64,000 nt of DNA from Marinovum sp034669705 (GCF_034669705.1 NZ_JAXMOR010000001.1:62001-126000); one strand, 5' to 3'. Shown: positions 1-9,229, counted from the stretch's first letter. The notes: generated by a model not told the origin, from the sequence alone. Numbers and translations are program-made.

Positions 1-628
1 CCGCAAGCTCGGGATAGGCCACCGCCAAGGCGTTGCAGACCCCGCCGCCATAGCAGAAACCGACGCAGCCGACCTTGCCGGTGGTGTCGTCATGATCGGC
101 CAGGAACTCGTAGGCGGCAAAGAAGTCGTTCATCAGCTTCTCGCCATCGACCGTCTGCTGCAGCTCGCGGCCCTCGGCGTCATTGCCGGGATAGCCGCCG
201 ACCGAGCTCAGCCCGTCGGGCGCCAGCGCAAGGAAGCCCGCCTTGGCCACCCGCCGCGCCACATCCTCGATATAGGGGTTGAGGCCGCGGTTCTCATGTA
301 CCACCACGACTGCCGGCACCGGACCCTCGACGCCTGTGGGCCGCACCAGATAACCGCGCACCTCGCCGTGGCCCTCGGGCGAGGGGTAGGTGATGTATTC
401 CGGCAGGATGTCGGGATCGGTGAATTGCACCTGCTCGGCCATCGCGTAATTCGGGCTGAGCATGTCGAGCAGCGCCACCGCGGTCACGCTGCCCACGGCG
501 AACTTGCCGGCACGGTCGATGAACTCGCGGCGGCTGATCCGGCCATGGGCGTAGAAATCATAGAGATCGAGCAGCTCCTGATCGAAATCCTTCGCGGTCA
601 TGCGGGGGAGGGGGGACGTCTCGGTCAT
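1..628 (-). CDS. Dienelactone hydrolase family protein (C-terminus outside window)
   Basis: An open frame runs from an ATG at 628 off the left edge of the window. The translation starts MTETSPLPRMTAKDFDQ and has an alpha/beta-hydrolase core with a VVVVHENRGL segment (oxyanion region) and the nucleophile elbow GFCYGGG, where Cys replaces Ser as in dienelactone hydrolases. The N-terminus carries SRREF followed by a hydrophobic stretch, which resembles a twin-arginine signal, so periplasmic export is possible. A purine-rich AAAAGGT sits just upstream of the ATG. The family hydrolyses lactones and esters in aromatic catabolism; the substrate here is unknown. An in-frame ATG at 601 is an alternative start. 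Confidence 0.88.
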   Translation of the reverse strand, partial: MTETSPLPRMTAKDFDQELLDLYDFYAHGRISRREFIDRAGKFAVGSVTAVALLDMLSPNYAMAEQVQFTDPDILPEYITYPSPEGHGEVRGYLVRPTGVEGPVPAVVVVHENRGLNPYIEDVARRVAKAGFLALAPDGLSSVGGYPGNDAEGRELQQTVDGEKLMNDFFAAYEFLADHDDTTGKVGCVGFCYGGGVCNALAVAYPELA

Positions 629-840
629 CGGTATACCTTTTTGATAAAGCGAACCCTTGTCCTGCGGCCCGCCGGGCAACGATACAGCGCAGCGGAAAGG
701 AGGCCATGGAAAATCCGGCCCGGCGCCGGTCTTGCGGCTCACAACTGCGTGGGTCCGGGGGCGCCCGCTCATGGACAGCCCGCCCGCCGCGGCCTATCAC
801 CGCTGTCATCCACAGCGGCTGACCGGGGGCCAGGGCCAAG

Positions 841-1257
841 ATGCAGACCACCTTCACCATCGCCACCCGCGGCCCCGGGCTCTACGAGTTCACCCGCGAG
901 GTCGCGCAATGGGTCGCGCGTTCAGAGCCGCGAGACGGTCTGCTCACCCTGCTGATCCGCCACACCTCGGCCAGCCTGCTGATCCAGGAAAACGCCGATC
1001 CCGAGGTACAGGGCGACCTGCGCGCCTTTTTTCACCGCCTGGTGCCGCCGGCGGACGATCCGGCGATGTCCTATCTCACCCACACCTACGAGGGCCCCGA
1101 CGACATGCCGGCCCATATCAAGTCGGCGCTGTTGCCGGTCAGCCTGTCGATCCCGGTGCAGGCCGGGCGGCTGCGGCTTGGCACCTGGCAGGGCCTCTAT
1201 GTCTTCGAGCATCGCCACGCCCCCCACAACCGCCAGATCGCGGCCCATCTCGCCTGA
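841..1257 (+). CDS. yjbQ: YjbQ family (UPF0047) protein
   Basis: A 138-residue protein of the YjbQ/UPF0047 family, which is usually about 130-140 residues, so it is full length. Family signatures are all visible: HTSASLLIQENADP near residue 40, EGPDDMPAHIKSAL near residue 85, and LGTWQGLYVFEHR near the C-terminus. The conserved His and Asp residues form a metal or phosphate pocket. E. coli YjbQ has weak secondary thiamine-phosphate synthase activity, but the physiological role is unclear. It stands alone, divergent from the hydrolase at the left edge. Confidence 0.93.
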   Translation: MQTTFTIATRGPGLYEFTREVAQWVARSEPRDGLLTLLIRHTSASLLIQENADPEVQGDLRAFFHRLVPPADDPAMSYLTHTYEGPDDMPAHIKSALLPVSLSIPVQAGRLRLGTWQGLYVFEHRHAPHNRQIAAHLA

Positions 1258-1288
1258 TCCCGGGCTTCTTCTGTTCACAAATACCCTC

Positions 1289-1324
1289 GGGGGAGTCGCC
1301 AAAGGCGACGGGGGCAGAGCCCCC
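1289..1324. repeat. Double stem-loop, REP-like intergenic element
   Basis: Two hairpins lie back to back after yjbQ: GTCGCC-aaa-GGCGAC at 1295-1309, and GGGGC-aga-GCCCC at 1311-1323. The preceding bases (ATACCCTCGGGGGA) are of a type that recurs in Rhodobacteraceae intergenic regions. That recurrence is recalled and cannot be tested within this window. It may act as a terminator for yjbQ. Confidence 0.45.
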
Positions 1325-1379
1325 GACTATCCGTAAACTGCCTATTTGGCCCTGTCACGCCGAAGGCGTGCCTGCGGCA

Positions 1380-2304
1380 CGACGCAACGACGATCAGCAA
1401 TCGGCGGATGTCGGTCTGCCCCATCCTGCTGACAGAGCCCAACATGGTCTTGCCACCCGTCGACCTCTGTCGCGGCACCAGGCCAAGCCAGGCCGCGAAG
1501 TTGCGCCCGCTGTCGAACGTATCGAGATCCGGAGCGAACGCCGCGACGGCGCCGGCCGTGACGGGGCCGATCCCGGGAATGGTGCAAAGCCGCCGCAACC
1601 CGTCATCTGTCTTCGATGCCTCTTCCAGCCCGGCCGCCAATCGATTGATCACCTCTGTCAGCCTCGCGATCTGTTCAACGTAAATTGCTCCCATCTCCTG
1701 AACCGGATCGGGTAGATCGCTGGTCTGGTCTACCAGTGCGTTCTCAAGAATCTTCAGGCTCGCCGGCCCCTTCGGCGCCACCAGCCCGAACTCGGCGAGG
1801 TTCCCCGGAGGGAATTGATGAGCTGCGTGCGCTGCCGGACCAGGCATTGATGCGTCCGAAATGGGCGTCCATCAGGGCGCCATAGGTTCGAGCCCGATAG
1901 ACGACGCACGACCCTGTGTCTCGGCACTCTTGACCGCCACGGACCGCATGGTCGGTCGCATGGCTGCCTCCGCGATGGCTTCAGCATCCGCGCGGTCGTT
2001 CTTCTGAATCCGCGCGGTCGTTCTTCTGACGCTTCACGAACGGTTTTACGTAGGCTGCCGGGATGAGCCAGACCTCGTGGCCGTGCTTCTGCGCCACGCG
2101 GCCCCAGTGATGTGATGTGGCACAGGCTTTCATCGCCGCGATGCAAGCCGAGTGCTCGGCCAGAAGCGCTGTCAGACGAGCCCGAGACAATACCCGATTG
2201 TATATAACCGTCCCATCCGCTGTGACCGCGCAGACCTGAAAGCTGCCCTTCGCCAAATCGATCGCCAGCATGTTGATCGAAGTCATCATTGGTGTGCCCA
2301 CCAC
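1380..2304 (-). pseudogene. IS110-family transposase, frameshifted and truncated
   Basis: Reading leftward from about 2304, the N-terminal DEDD domain starts with MLAIDLAKGSFQVCAV. It continues through CATSHHWGR and KRQKNDRAD, then breaks into three frames: first at the tandem duplication at 1986-2029, and again near 1800. The C-terminal transposase_20 domain is recognisable (IPGIGPVTAGAVAAF, NFAAWLGLVPRQ, GQTDIRRLL) but ends abruptly near 1385, so the usual tail is missing. The expected MEAC motif reads MKAC, so the second acidic residue of the DEDD set is replaced by Lys. Several independent lesions make this a dead element. Confidence 0.88.
1986..2029. repeat. 22-bp perfect tandem duplication inside the IS110 gene
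   Basis: The 22-mer beginning ATCCGCGCGG and ending TTCTTCTGA occurs twice with no gap, at 1986-2007 and 2008-2029. Because 22 is not a multiple of three, the duplication shifts the transposase frame right after KNDRAD. Removing one copy restores a DRADAEAIAEAAMRP continuation typical of IS110 transposases. Confidence 0.95.
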
Positions 2305-2391
2305 TTGGTTCCTCTGGGACCATCATGGCATAAGAGATGCCGCTGTTGGGGGCATCCGCCGCATCAGTTCATCCGTCAGACAGAGCGGCGT

Positions 2392-2429
2392 CAAAGCGCG
2401 ACACCTCCAAGATGGCGGTGCGCGCTTTG
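2392..2429. terminator. Stem-loop downstream of the TRAP binding-protein gene
   Basis: A perfect 9-bp inverted repeat, CAAAGCGCG at 2392-2400 and CGCGCTTTG at 2421-2429, with a 20-nt loop, lies just past the stop of the leftward TRAP gene. It may terminate that transcript or mark an IS end; no T-run follows it. Confidence 0.4.
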
Positions 2430-2439
2430 TGTTCCGCCC

Positions 2440-3447
2440 TTACTCGGCCGATTGCGCCTTGTAGAAATCGAGCGCCGCCTGAGCGTCGATACCGGCGGCG
2501 CTGGCGTCTTTGAGCCATTTTTCGGTGACGAAGGCTGAGGCCTCGATCAGCGCGGCTTCGAAAGCCGGGTCTGCATCGACCACCTCAATACCCTCATTGC
2601 CGTATTCCGCCTCGGCCTCGGCGCTCGAAGCATCCCATGCGGTGCCGAATGCGGCAGCCAGGTTTGCACCGCTCACTTCCATGATCGCCGCCTGATCCTC
2701 GGGCGAGATCGTCGCCCATGTGTCCTCGTTCACGAACATCGAAAAGGTCGTGGTATAGATCGGCGCGGCGAACTTTGTTTCAGATGTCGCATAGGCCATA
2801 AGCTGAAATGACCGAAGCGCATCCGCGTCGACGCCGAGGAATCCGTCAACCACGCCGCGCGAGATGATTTCGTTGGACTGCACCGCCGGGGTGGAGACGA
2901 CACCTGCTCTCAGGCTCTTGGCGATCTCTGCAAGCGGACCCGGCAGGACCCAGATCTTGCGGGACACCAGTTCCTCGATCGAGTTGATCGGTGTGTCGGT
3001 CTGGCTGTAGAGGCGGCCGGGCGAGATCACGAACTGCGACAGCAAGTGCACGGTGTCGAATTCGTCAGGAAAGAACGCGCGGTTTGTCTCCCAGAGCGCA
3101 ACGCTCATCTTCGCGGCATCATAGTTGCCGACGAAAGGCTGCATCGCGACCGCCGGGCCAGGAAACCGGTTCTGGATCAGGCCATTGAACTGGATGGCCA
3201 CGTCCGCCAGCCCTTTTTCGACCGCGGTCAGCTGTTCCGGCGGCGGCGCCACCGATTTTGGCAGGATACGCGCCGTGACCCGGCCCTCCGTGACGCGCTC
3301 GACGTCCTCGATCCAGGCGGGTACCACGTTGGTACAGACCTGATGACCGGACCCGAAAAAGCAGTTGACCAGCAGCCGCGTCTCGGCCTGTGCCGCGCTG
3401 CTCGCGGCGACAAGGGTCAGGGATGCCATGAGATGCTTCAGTTTCAT
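2440..3447 (-). CDS. TRAP transporter substrate-binding protein (DctP family)
   Basis: A 335-residue periplasmic protein with a clear Sec signal peptide (MKLKHLMASLTLVAASSAAQA). The mature part has the DctP layout: an N-lobe with VVPAWIEDVERVTEGRV, GLADVAIQFNG, and the conserved arginine-region strand GRLYSQTDTPINSIEEL-x-x-RKIWVLPG, which contacts carboxylate ligands in this family. It would bind an organic acid and hand it to a DctQM membrane pair. No dctQ or dctM gene lies next to it, so it is an orphan or its partners were lost. GGAG bases precede the ATG. Confidence 0.9.
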   Translation of the reverse strand: MKLKHLMASLTLVAASSAAQAETRLLVNCFFGSGHQVCTNVVPAWIEDVERVTEGRVTARILPKSVAPPPEQLTAVEKGLADVAIQFNGLIQNRFPGPAVAMQPFVGNYDAAKMSVALWETNRAFFPDEFDTVHLLSQFVISPGRLYSQTDTPINSIEELVSRKIWVLPGPLAEIAKSLRAGVVSTPAVQSNEIISRGVVDGFLGVDADALRSFQLMAYATSETKFAAPIYTTTFSMFVNEDTWATISPEDQAAIMEVSGANLAAAFGTAWDASSAEAEAEYGNEGIEVVDADPAFEAALIEASAFVTEKWLKDASAAGIDAQAALDFYKAQSAE

Positions 3448-3580
3448 GATTTTGGTTCTCCTCCAATAGGCGCGGCGATTGCGCCGGCCTCTTCATTCTT
3501 GATCGGTGGCGCGTCCGGTCCCTCCCTCGGGCGCGCCGTGCCCGGTCCGGCTCAGGCTTGGTCTGATGCCGGCGCGGCCT

Positions 3581-4324
3581 TCAGGCTGCGTTCGCGTCCG
3601 GGTTCGGGAAAGCGTAAGCCTCGGCATAGGACGGAAGCGACTGGACCTTGGCGACCCAAGCGCCGTAGTGTGGACGCTTCGAAAAATCTGTCAGCATGTC
3701 GAGCTTGTTGGCCTGGAATCGCTCGGGGTAAGGCGCCATCGCGATGTCGGCCAGAGTCAGCCGATCTCCGCACAGCCATGGCGTTTTCGCGAGTTGCACC
3801 TCCATCATGTCGAGAACGGTTTCGATCCGTTCGATCGCACTGGCTTCTTCGGCTTCCGAAACGCCATGCTCGAGCCGATGCAGGAGAATGCGGCGCTTTT
3901 CCGGGTTGCCGACCTTCATCCACAGGGCCTTCAGCTCGTCATGCGAGAGACCGACGAACTTGTCGCTGTGTGACCGGCTGTGCGACAGCGCGTTGATCGC
4001 CTTGTGCACGGCATATTCGAAACGGTCCATCCAGACCCGCATCATCCCGCGCGCATAGGCATCCTCGGGGATCAGCCTTGTCCCGGTGTCAAAGACCTCG
4101 TCGAGGTATTGCATGATGATCAGGGATTCGATCAGGACCCGCCCGTCATGGTCCAGCGCGGGAACGTAGCTGTTCGGATTGATCTCCTTGTACCAATCCT
4201 CGAGCTGCTCTTTCTTGCGATGGATATCCACGTGGTGGCTGACCCAGTCGACCTGCTTTTCCGCAAGGGTCATTCGCACTCGACGTGAACAGGTTGAACT
4301 CCAGTAGTGGTATAGTTTGAGCAT
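3581..4324 (-). CDS. Glutathione S-transferase family protein
   Basis: A 247-residue GST. The N-terminal thioredoxin-like domain (about residues 1-80) starts LKLYHYWSSTCSRRVRM, where the Ser/Cys cluster occupies the catalytic site. It includes the cis-Pro segment SYVPAL and the glutathione-binding IES motif (VLIESLIIMQYLDE). The C-terminal all-helical domain contains CGDRLTLADIAMAPY, the usual N-capping motif. It is divergent from the LysR regulator at 4520, which may control it. The nearby fumarylpyruvate-hydrolase-like gene raises the possibility of a ring-cleavage isomerase role, but this GST is longer than zeta-class isomerases (about 212 residues), so the substrate is unknown. Confidence 0.9.
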   Translation of the reverse strand: MLKLYHYWSSTCSRRVRMTLAEKQVDWVSHHVDIHRKKEQLEDWYKEINPNSYVPALDHDGRVLIESLIIMQYLDEVFDTGTRLIPEDAYARGMMRVWMDRFEYAVHKAINALSHSRSHSDKFVGLSHDELKALWMKVGNPEKRRILLHRLEHGVSEAEEASAIERIETVLDMMEVQLAKTPWLCGDRLTLADIAMAPYPERFQANKLDMLTDFSKRPHYGAWVAKVQSLPSYAEAYAFPNPDANAA

Positions 4325-4519
4325 GTGTCCGACTTCCGCTTGACGGTTGAAATGTCATGGCGGGACGGCCTGCCGTCCCGTCGTTTTCTTCGGCGATGTG
4401 TTTCGGAATGTTCAGGTCAACATCCGCGACACCGCTTGCGTTGAAACGGATGTTGAACGGCGGCAGGTATAATGTAAAATCTAAAGAAAATCCCCTTCCA
4501 TAGAGAACGTCTATACCTG
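4325..4519. promoter_or_regulatory. Divergent control region between GST and LysR genes
   Basis: This 195-bp gap separates two divergent genes. A consensus TATAAT sits at 4468-4473 in the + direction ahead of the LysR gene, but no good -35 box is found at the right spacing. AT-rich tracts around 4465-4495 could hold a LysR (T-N11-A) site. No exact operator is claimed. Confidence 0.4.
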
Positions 4520-5446
4520 ATGGACCCAAAGCACCTCATGCAACTGGCAATCATCGTTGAACTTGGCTCGGTCACCAAGGCGGCGCGAAAGCTGAACGTC
4601 ACGCAGCCCACCTTGTCGCGCACCGTCAAGATCATCGAGGATCGGGCCGGAGGCGCGGTCTTGCGTCGGGGGCGCTACGGGGTCACGGCTACGGAAATCG
4701 GTGAGCGACTGGCCACCGAAGGCCGTGCGATCCTGCGCAGCACGGAGCAGGCACAGGTCGCGGTGCAGGAATGGCGCAATGGTCTTGTCGGCGAACTGCG
4801 GGTCGGCGTGGGCCCCATGCTCGCCGCGACCGTCATGGGTGATTTCTTTGTCGAAACCGTCAAGGCCCCGCCATTCTACAGCCTGAAACTGCATTGCGAA
4901 GTCGCCGCGCGACTGGTCAAGCGGTTGAAGGATGACGAACTGGATGTCGCCATTATCCCCTATGAGCTGGACCGCCAGGATGACGGTCTGTTTCGCGAGA
5001 AGATTCTCCGCGAGCGTCTGTCGATCTTCGTCGGCGCAGACGACCCGTTGGCGTGGAAGACCAACGTCTCGCCACAGGACCTCTCAGAATATCACTGGAT
5101 CTCGGTTGGCGCGATTTCAGGGCTGTTCGACATGACCCGTGAAACCCTGGATTGGTTGGGCCTGACAACCGTCACGCCGTCGATCGAGATATCGGGCGAC
5201 GTCACCATGACGTTCCGACTGCTGGAGAAGACGAACTCCTGCAGCATGCTGCCCTTTCGGCTGGCCGGGGCCTTCCAGGAGCGGTTCCGCGTGGCGCCTG
5301 TCGGCCTGAACGTGGAACTTCCGTCGCGCAATATCGGCCTTTGGACCAAACTCGCCAGCCGGGACCGTCCGGATGTGGTGGATTTCATAGAACGGCTGAA
5401 TGCCTACCTGACGAAGGCGGTCGCACAGGCCACGGTGCCGCGGTGA
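4520..5446 (+). CDS. LysR-family transcriptional regulator
   Basis: A 308-residue LTTR of normal length. The N-terminal winged helix-turn-helix (about residues 1-60) reads VTKAARKLNVTQPTLSRTVKIIED, the canonical LysR recognition helix. It is followed by a linker helix and a two-lobed periplasmic-binding-like effector domain (from ELRVGVGPML). It is divergent from the GST gene and upstream, on the same strand, of the sulfatase, so either may be its target. The ATG at 4520 has no strong ribosome-binding site. The inducer is unknown. Confidence 0.93.
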   Translation: MDPKHLMQLAIIVELGSVTKAARKLNVTQPTLSRTVKIIEDRAGGAVLRRGRYGVTATEIGERLATEGRAILRSTEQAQVAVQEWRNGLVGELRVGVGPMLAATVMGDFFVETVKAPPFYSLKLHCEVAARLVKRLKDDELDVAIIPYELDRQDDGLFREKILRERLSIFVGADDPLAWKTNVSPQDLSEYHWISVGAISGLFDMTRETLDWLGLTTVTPSIEISGDVTMTFRLLEKTNSCSMLPFRLAGAFQERFRVAPVGLNVELPSRNIGLWTKLASRDRPDVVDFIERLNAYLTKAVAQATVPR

Positions 5447-5622
5447 CACGAAAAGGTCACCCGTTCGGGTTCCAGCCTATGTGGACGCTCCGCTTCCAGT
5501 CATAGAGAAATGATTTGGCCTCCGGTAAAAACCGAATTTTACATCATACCTCCGCATGTCCATAGTCGGTGGACCCGCTGCGGTCCTGCCGCTGCATTCC
5601 AATCGCCAAGGGCTGACAAAGA

Positions 5623-7239
5623 ATGAACGTATTGTGGATCATGGTGGATCAACTCCGCTGGGACTACCTGAGCTGTTACGGGGCTGTGCATATCGACACG
5701 CCGAACCTTGACTGGCTGGCCGCGCAGGGCATGCGGTTCAACAAGGCCTATGTGCAATCGCCGATCTGCGGACCCAGCCGGATGAGCTATTACACCGGTC
5801 GTTACGTCCGCAGTCACGGATCCACCCTGAATGGCACGCCGTTGCGGGTAGGCGAGCCGACACTGGGCGAGCACCTGCGCGACGTGGGCGTCAAGTATTC
5901 GCTGGTCGGCAAGACCCACATGGCGGCGGACCTCGCCGGCATGAAACGCCTGGGCATCGACCCCGACAGCCGGATCGGCACCTTGGTGCGGGAATGCGGA
6001 TTCGAGGTGGTCCTGCGCGACGACGGCGAAAATCCGACGGCCCATCCCGGGCGCAGGGGCGAGGACTACGAAGCCTACCTGCGAAGCCACGGCATGGAGG
6101 GCGATAACCTCTGGGAAGAATGGGCGAATACCGGGATCACGCCCGACGGCGAGCTGGTTTCGGGCTGGGTGCTGGAAAACGCGGCCTATCCCGCACGGGT
6201 GCCGAAAGAGCACTCCGAAACCGCCTGGCTGACCACCCGCGGTATCGACTACATCAAGGCCCAGGGCGACCAACCCTGGCTCTGCCACCTGAGCTATATC
6301 AAACCGCATTGGCCGTACATGGCGCCGGCACCCTACAACGACATGTACGGTGCCGACGATCTGCCACCGGTCAACCGCAGCCCGTCGGAAAAATCCACCG
6401 ACCATCCGCTGCTGCGGGACTGGTTGAAGATGCGGGTCTGCAGGCATTTCTCCCGCGACGAGATCCGCGACAAGGTCGCCCCCGTCTACATGGGACTGAT
6501 CAAGGAGCTGGACGACCAGTTGGGCCGGCTTTTTGACTTTCTGCGCGAAAGCGGCCGGATGGACGACACGATGATCGTCTTCTGCTCGGATCACGGCGAC
6601 AACATGGGCGACCACTGGATGGGCGAGAAAGACCTCTTCTACGACTGCTCCGCCCGGGTGCCGCTTCTGGTCTACGACCCCCGGCCGGCCGCGGACGCGA
6701 CGCGTGGCACGGCCAGCGACGCGCTTGTCGAGGCGATCGACCTGGCACCGACCTTCGTCGAGTTCTTCGGAGGCGCTGCCAAGCCGCACATCCTCGAAGG
6801 GCGCTCGCTCTGCCCGATCCTGCACGGCGAGACACCGGATTGGCGGGGTTTCTGCGTCTCGGAATACGATTATGCCACCCGGCCGCCCCGCCGTGCCAAC
6901 GATATCGACCAGGCCGACGCGCGAATGGTCATGATCTTTGACGGGCGTTGGAAATACGTCCATGTCGAGAAGATGCGCCCGCTGCTCTACGATCTGGAGG
7001 CAGATCCGAACGAGTTGAACGAGCTTGGCGCCGACCCGCAGTACTCCGATCAGATTGCCCGCATGCAAGCGATGCATTTCGACTGGAGCCGACGACATCA
7101 CACGCGTCTCACACGCGACTGCGACGCCATCGAGAAGGCGACCGACCGGGGCGCCCCGCCCGGCGTGCTGATCGGATACGCGACCAAGGACGAGGTGGAG
7201 AGGGACGGCCGTATTTTCCCTGCGCATGTGACACGGTAG
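5623..7239 (+). CDS. Sulfatase / phosphonate monoester hydrolase superfamily enzyme
   Basis: A 538-residue alkaline-phosphatase-superfamily hydrolase. The N-terminal metal site is in NVLWIMVDQLRWDYLSCYG. The formylglycine motif C-x-P-S-R is present as ICGPSRMSYYTGR, so the Cys is a candidate for conversion to formylglycine. Further metal and active-site motifs are GKTHMAADL and CSDHGDNMGDH. No signal peptide is seen, which suggests a cytoplasmic enzyme, as for phosphonate monoester hydrolases and some choline-type sulfatases. The substrate could be a sulfate ester or phosphonate ester. The SsuABC-like importer that follows on the other strand fits uptake of a sulfur or organic-anion nutrient, but that link is inferred. 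Confidence 0.88.
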   Translation: MNVLWIMVDQLRWDYLSCYGAVHIDTPNLDWLAAQGMRFNKAYVQSPICGPSRMSYYTGRYVRSHGSTLNGTPLRVGEPTLGEHLRDVGVKYSLVGKTHMAADLAGMKRLGIDPDSRIGTLVRECGFEVVLRDDGENPTAHPGRRGEDYEAYLRSHGMEGDNLWEEWANTGITPDGELVSGWVLENAAYPARVPKEHSETAWLTTRGIDYIKAQGDQPWLCHLSYIKPHWPYMAPAPYNDMYGADDLPPVNRSPSEKSTDHPLLRDWLKMRVCRHFSRDEIRDKVAPVYMGLIKELDDQLGRLFDFLRESGRMDDTMIVFCSDHGDNMGDHWMGEKDLFYDCSARVPLLVYDPRPAADATRGTASDALVEAIDLAPTFVEFFGGAAKPHILEGRSLCPILHGETPDWRGFCVSEYDYATRPPRRANDIDQADARMVMIFDGRWKYVHVEKMRPLLYDLEADPNELNELGADPQYSDQIARMQAMHFDWSRRHHTRLTRDCDAIEKATDRGAPPGVLIGYATKDEVERDGRIFPAHVTR

Positions 7240-7665
7240 GGCCGCCAATCCTGCACCGCCGCGCGCTTCATCGGGAATTGATGTGATGCCATGGCTGGAC
7301 GTAACCGGGCGGCCGACGTCAGACACGTCTGAACATAGGACGTGAGGGGGTCCTCACGCCCGTTGTGCGTACCGGCCCTGACAAGATAAGCGCACCCGCC
7401 AGAACCCCGAACATCGGCCGCACCAAGGGCGGAACGTGTGAATCCGCTACAGGGGCGATGCCGGCGTGCCACCATCACCTAAGCCGACATATATGCGAGC
7501 TTGAAGGAGTGTCCTTCACTGCACTGCCGCAAGGGGGCTCTTGATCTGACTTCTCTCGAGAACCCGAAGCCTGTCGTGGGCGGGCTCGCGGAAGCATTCG
7601 CATCGTGGCAAGGACGCCCAGCCTGCCTCCGCAGGCCGGGCAACGCTGTGCGGCAGCCCTGAATG
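7240..7665. other. Intergenic region between convergent sulfatase and ABC operon
   Basis: No convincing gene is seen in these 426 bases; the short frames lack family resemblance. A small hairpin, GCCTGC-ctcc-GCAGGC at 7621-7636, lies just 3' of the ABC operon and may be its terminator. Confidence 0.5.
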
Positions 7666-8418
7666 TCAGCGTTTCGCGGCGTAGTAGGCGACCCGCCGTT
7701 CAAGGTAGGCAAGGAACTCCGAAATGGTGAACGCGAGAGCAAAGAGCACAATCAGCACCGCCCAGAAATGCGCCATCAGGAAGTTCGAGGAATAAAGCTC
7801 GAACAGCGCGCCGAAGCCGACAATCGAGATCAAAAGCTGCCCGATGATCACCCCTTTGACCGCCCGGATGATGCCGATGCGGACGCCGCCGAGGATCTCG
7901 GGCAGCGCGGCCCAGAAGTAGACCTTGAAAAAGGCGTCCGTCGGCGACGCGCCGAAGGACCTTGCCATTTCGACCAGCGAGCGGTTGATCTGCTTCACAC
8001 CCGCCCGCGAGTTCAGGATGATGATCCAGATCGCGAACAGGGTCGTGGTGATGATGATCGACTTCATGCCAAAGCCGAACAGCACCATCAGAACCGGCAC
8101 CAGTGCCGTCAGCGGCGCGCTGAGAAAAACGTTGACCCACGGCAGTAGCAGTTCGTCCAGAAGGCGCGAGCGCCCCATCAGGATGCCGACCGGAATGCCG
8201 ATGAAGACGGCAAAGAACACCCCCAGCGAGAACGCATAGGCGGTTTCTCCGAGCGCCTTGAGGAAGGCTGGCGTGCCGATGATCTCGAACAGCGTGGCCA
8301 GAACTTCGGACAGCGGCGGGACGAAGAATGTCACGTCCAGTTGCCCGATGAGTTCCCACAGCAGGCCCCAGATGATCAGCGAGGACATGCCCGGCAGGTT
8401 GTAGCCATAAATCTTCAT
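7666..8418 (-). CDS. ABC transporter permease (SsuC/TauC type), second copy
   Basis: A 250-residue inner-membrane permease with about six transmembrane segments and a binding-protein-dependent transport domain. The cytoplasmic EAA loop reads EMARSFGASPTDAFFKVYFWAALPEILGG, the coupling site for the ATPase. The ATG at 8418 was chosen because MKIYGYNLPGMSSLIIWG gives a normal N-terminus and starts 4 bp after the ATPase stop. A longer reading to 8712 would overlap the ATPase gene antiparallel in frame and adds no domain. It is the last gene of a four-gene importer operon. Confidence 0.92.
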   Translation of the reverse strand: MKIYGYNLPGMSSLIIWGLLWELIGQLDVTFFVPPLSEVLATLFEIIGTPAFLKALGETAYAFSLGVFFAVFIGIPVGILMGRSRLLDELLLPWVNVFLSAPLTALVPVLMVLFGFGMKSIIITTTLFAIWIIILNSRAGVKQINRSLVEMARSFGASPTDAFFKVYFWAALPEILGGVRIGIIRAVKGVIIGQLLISIVGFGALFELYSSNFLMAHFWAVLIVLFALAFTISEFLAYLERRVAYYAAKR

Positions 8419-8422
8419 GTCC

Positions 8423-9229
8423 TCACTCCACGTAGCTGCGCAGCGAGGCCCAGATATTGTCGACGATATCCAGATACTCCGGGTCGCGGCGGATCTTGTC
8501 GATGTCCTTGTGGCGAAAGCCCGAGGGCCGGATGATCTCGGACACGCGAGAGGGGCGGGGCAGCAGGATAGCGATCTGGTCGGAAACATAGACCGCTTCT
8601 TCGATCGAATGGGTGACGAAGATGAAGGTCTTGTTCTCGTTCTGAACGAGGCCCAGCAGATCCTCCTGGAACTTGCGCCGTGTCTGCTCGTCGACCGCCG
8701 AGAACGGCTCATCCATCAGCAGGACCTTGGCATCGACGGACAAGGCACGCGCGAGGCCGACCCTCTGGCGCATCCCGCCGGAAAGCTCATGCGGGTAGCT
8801 GCTCTCGAAGCCGGCAAGCCCGACTTCCTTGATGTATCGCGCGGCGATGTCCTCGCGCTTGGACTTGTTGACGCCGCGCAGTTCCAGCCCGAAGGCCACA
8901 TTGCGCATGACCGAAGCCCAGGGCAGCAGGGCGAAGTCCTGAAAGACGAAGGCCCGGTTGGGGCCCGGCCCGGTGACCGGCTTGCCATTGACCTCGACCT
9001 CACCCGAGGTCGGTTCGAGCAGCCCGGCGATGATCTTCAGGAGGGTGGTCTTGCCGCAGCCGGAGGGGCCGAGCAGCGAGGTGAGTTGGCCGCGCGGAAA
9101 CTCCAGCGACAGGTTCTTCAGCGCCTCCACCGCGCCGTAGTTCTTCGAGATGTTGCGAACCGAGACGGCGATCTCGCTCAGGGCGGGTTCTGCCTTGGCA
9201 GTGGCTTCCTTAGTCAGTGACATATCCAC
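8423..9229 (-). CDS. ABC transporter ATP-binding protein (SsuB/TauB type)
   Basis: A 268-residue nucleotide-binding subunit. Walker A is GPSGCGKTT, the Q-loop lies in AFVFQDFALLPW, the signature is LSGGMRQRVGLARAL, Walker B is VLLMDEPFSAVD, and the switch His is in FVTHSIEEA. This arrangement is typical of nitrate/sulfonate/taurine importers. It overlaps the upstream permease gene by 20 bp and is followed 4 bp later by the second permease, so translation is probably coupled. Confidence 0.95.
   Translation of the reverse strand: MDMSLTKEATAKAEPALSEIAVSVRNISKNYGAVEALKNLSLEFPRGQLTSLLGPSGCGKTTLLKIIAGLLEPTSGEVEVNGKPVTGPGPNRAFVFQDFALLPWASVMRNVAFGLELRGVNKSKREDIAARYIKEVGLAGFESSYPHELSGGMRQRVGLARALSVDAKVLLMDEPFSAVDEQTRRKFQEDLLGLVQNENKTFIFVTHSIEEAVYVSDQIAILLPRPSRVSEIIRPSGFRHKDIDKIRRDPEYLDIVDNIWASLRSYVE

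Noticed and set aside
92..955. 287-codon + strand frame at the left edge
   Set aside because: Antisense to the dienelactone-hydrolase-like gene, which has a proper nucleophile elbow.
3581..4324. Assignment of the GST as maleylpyruvate isomerase
   Set aside because: The Ser/Cys start motif is suggestive, but the protein is 35 residues too long and its C-terminal domain is not zeta-like.
5539..7326. 595-codon minus frame across the sulfatase
   Set aside because: Antisense to a gene with an intact CxPSR motif and metal sites.
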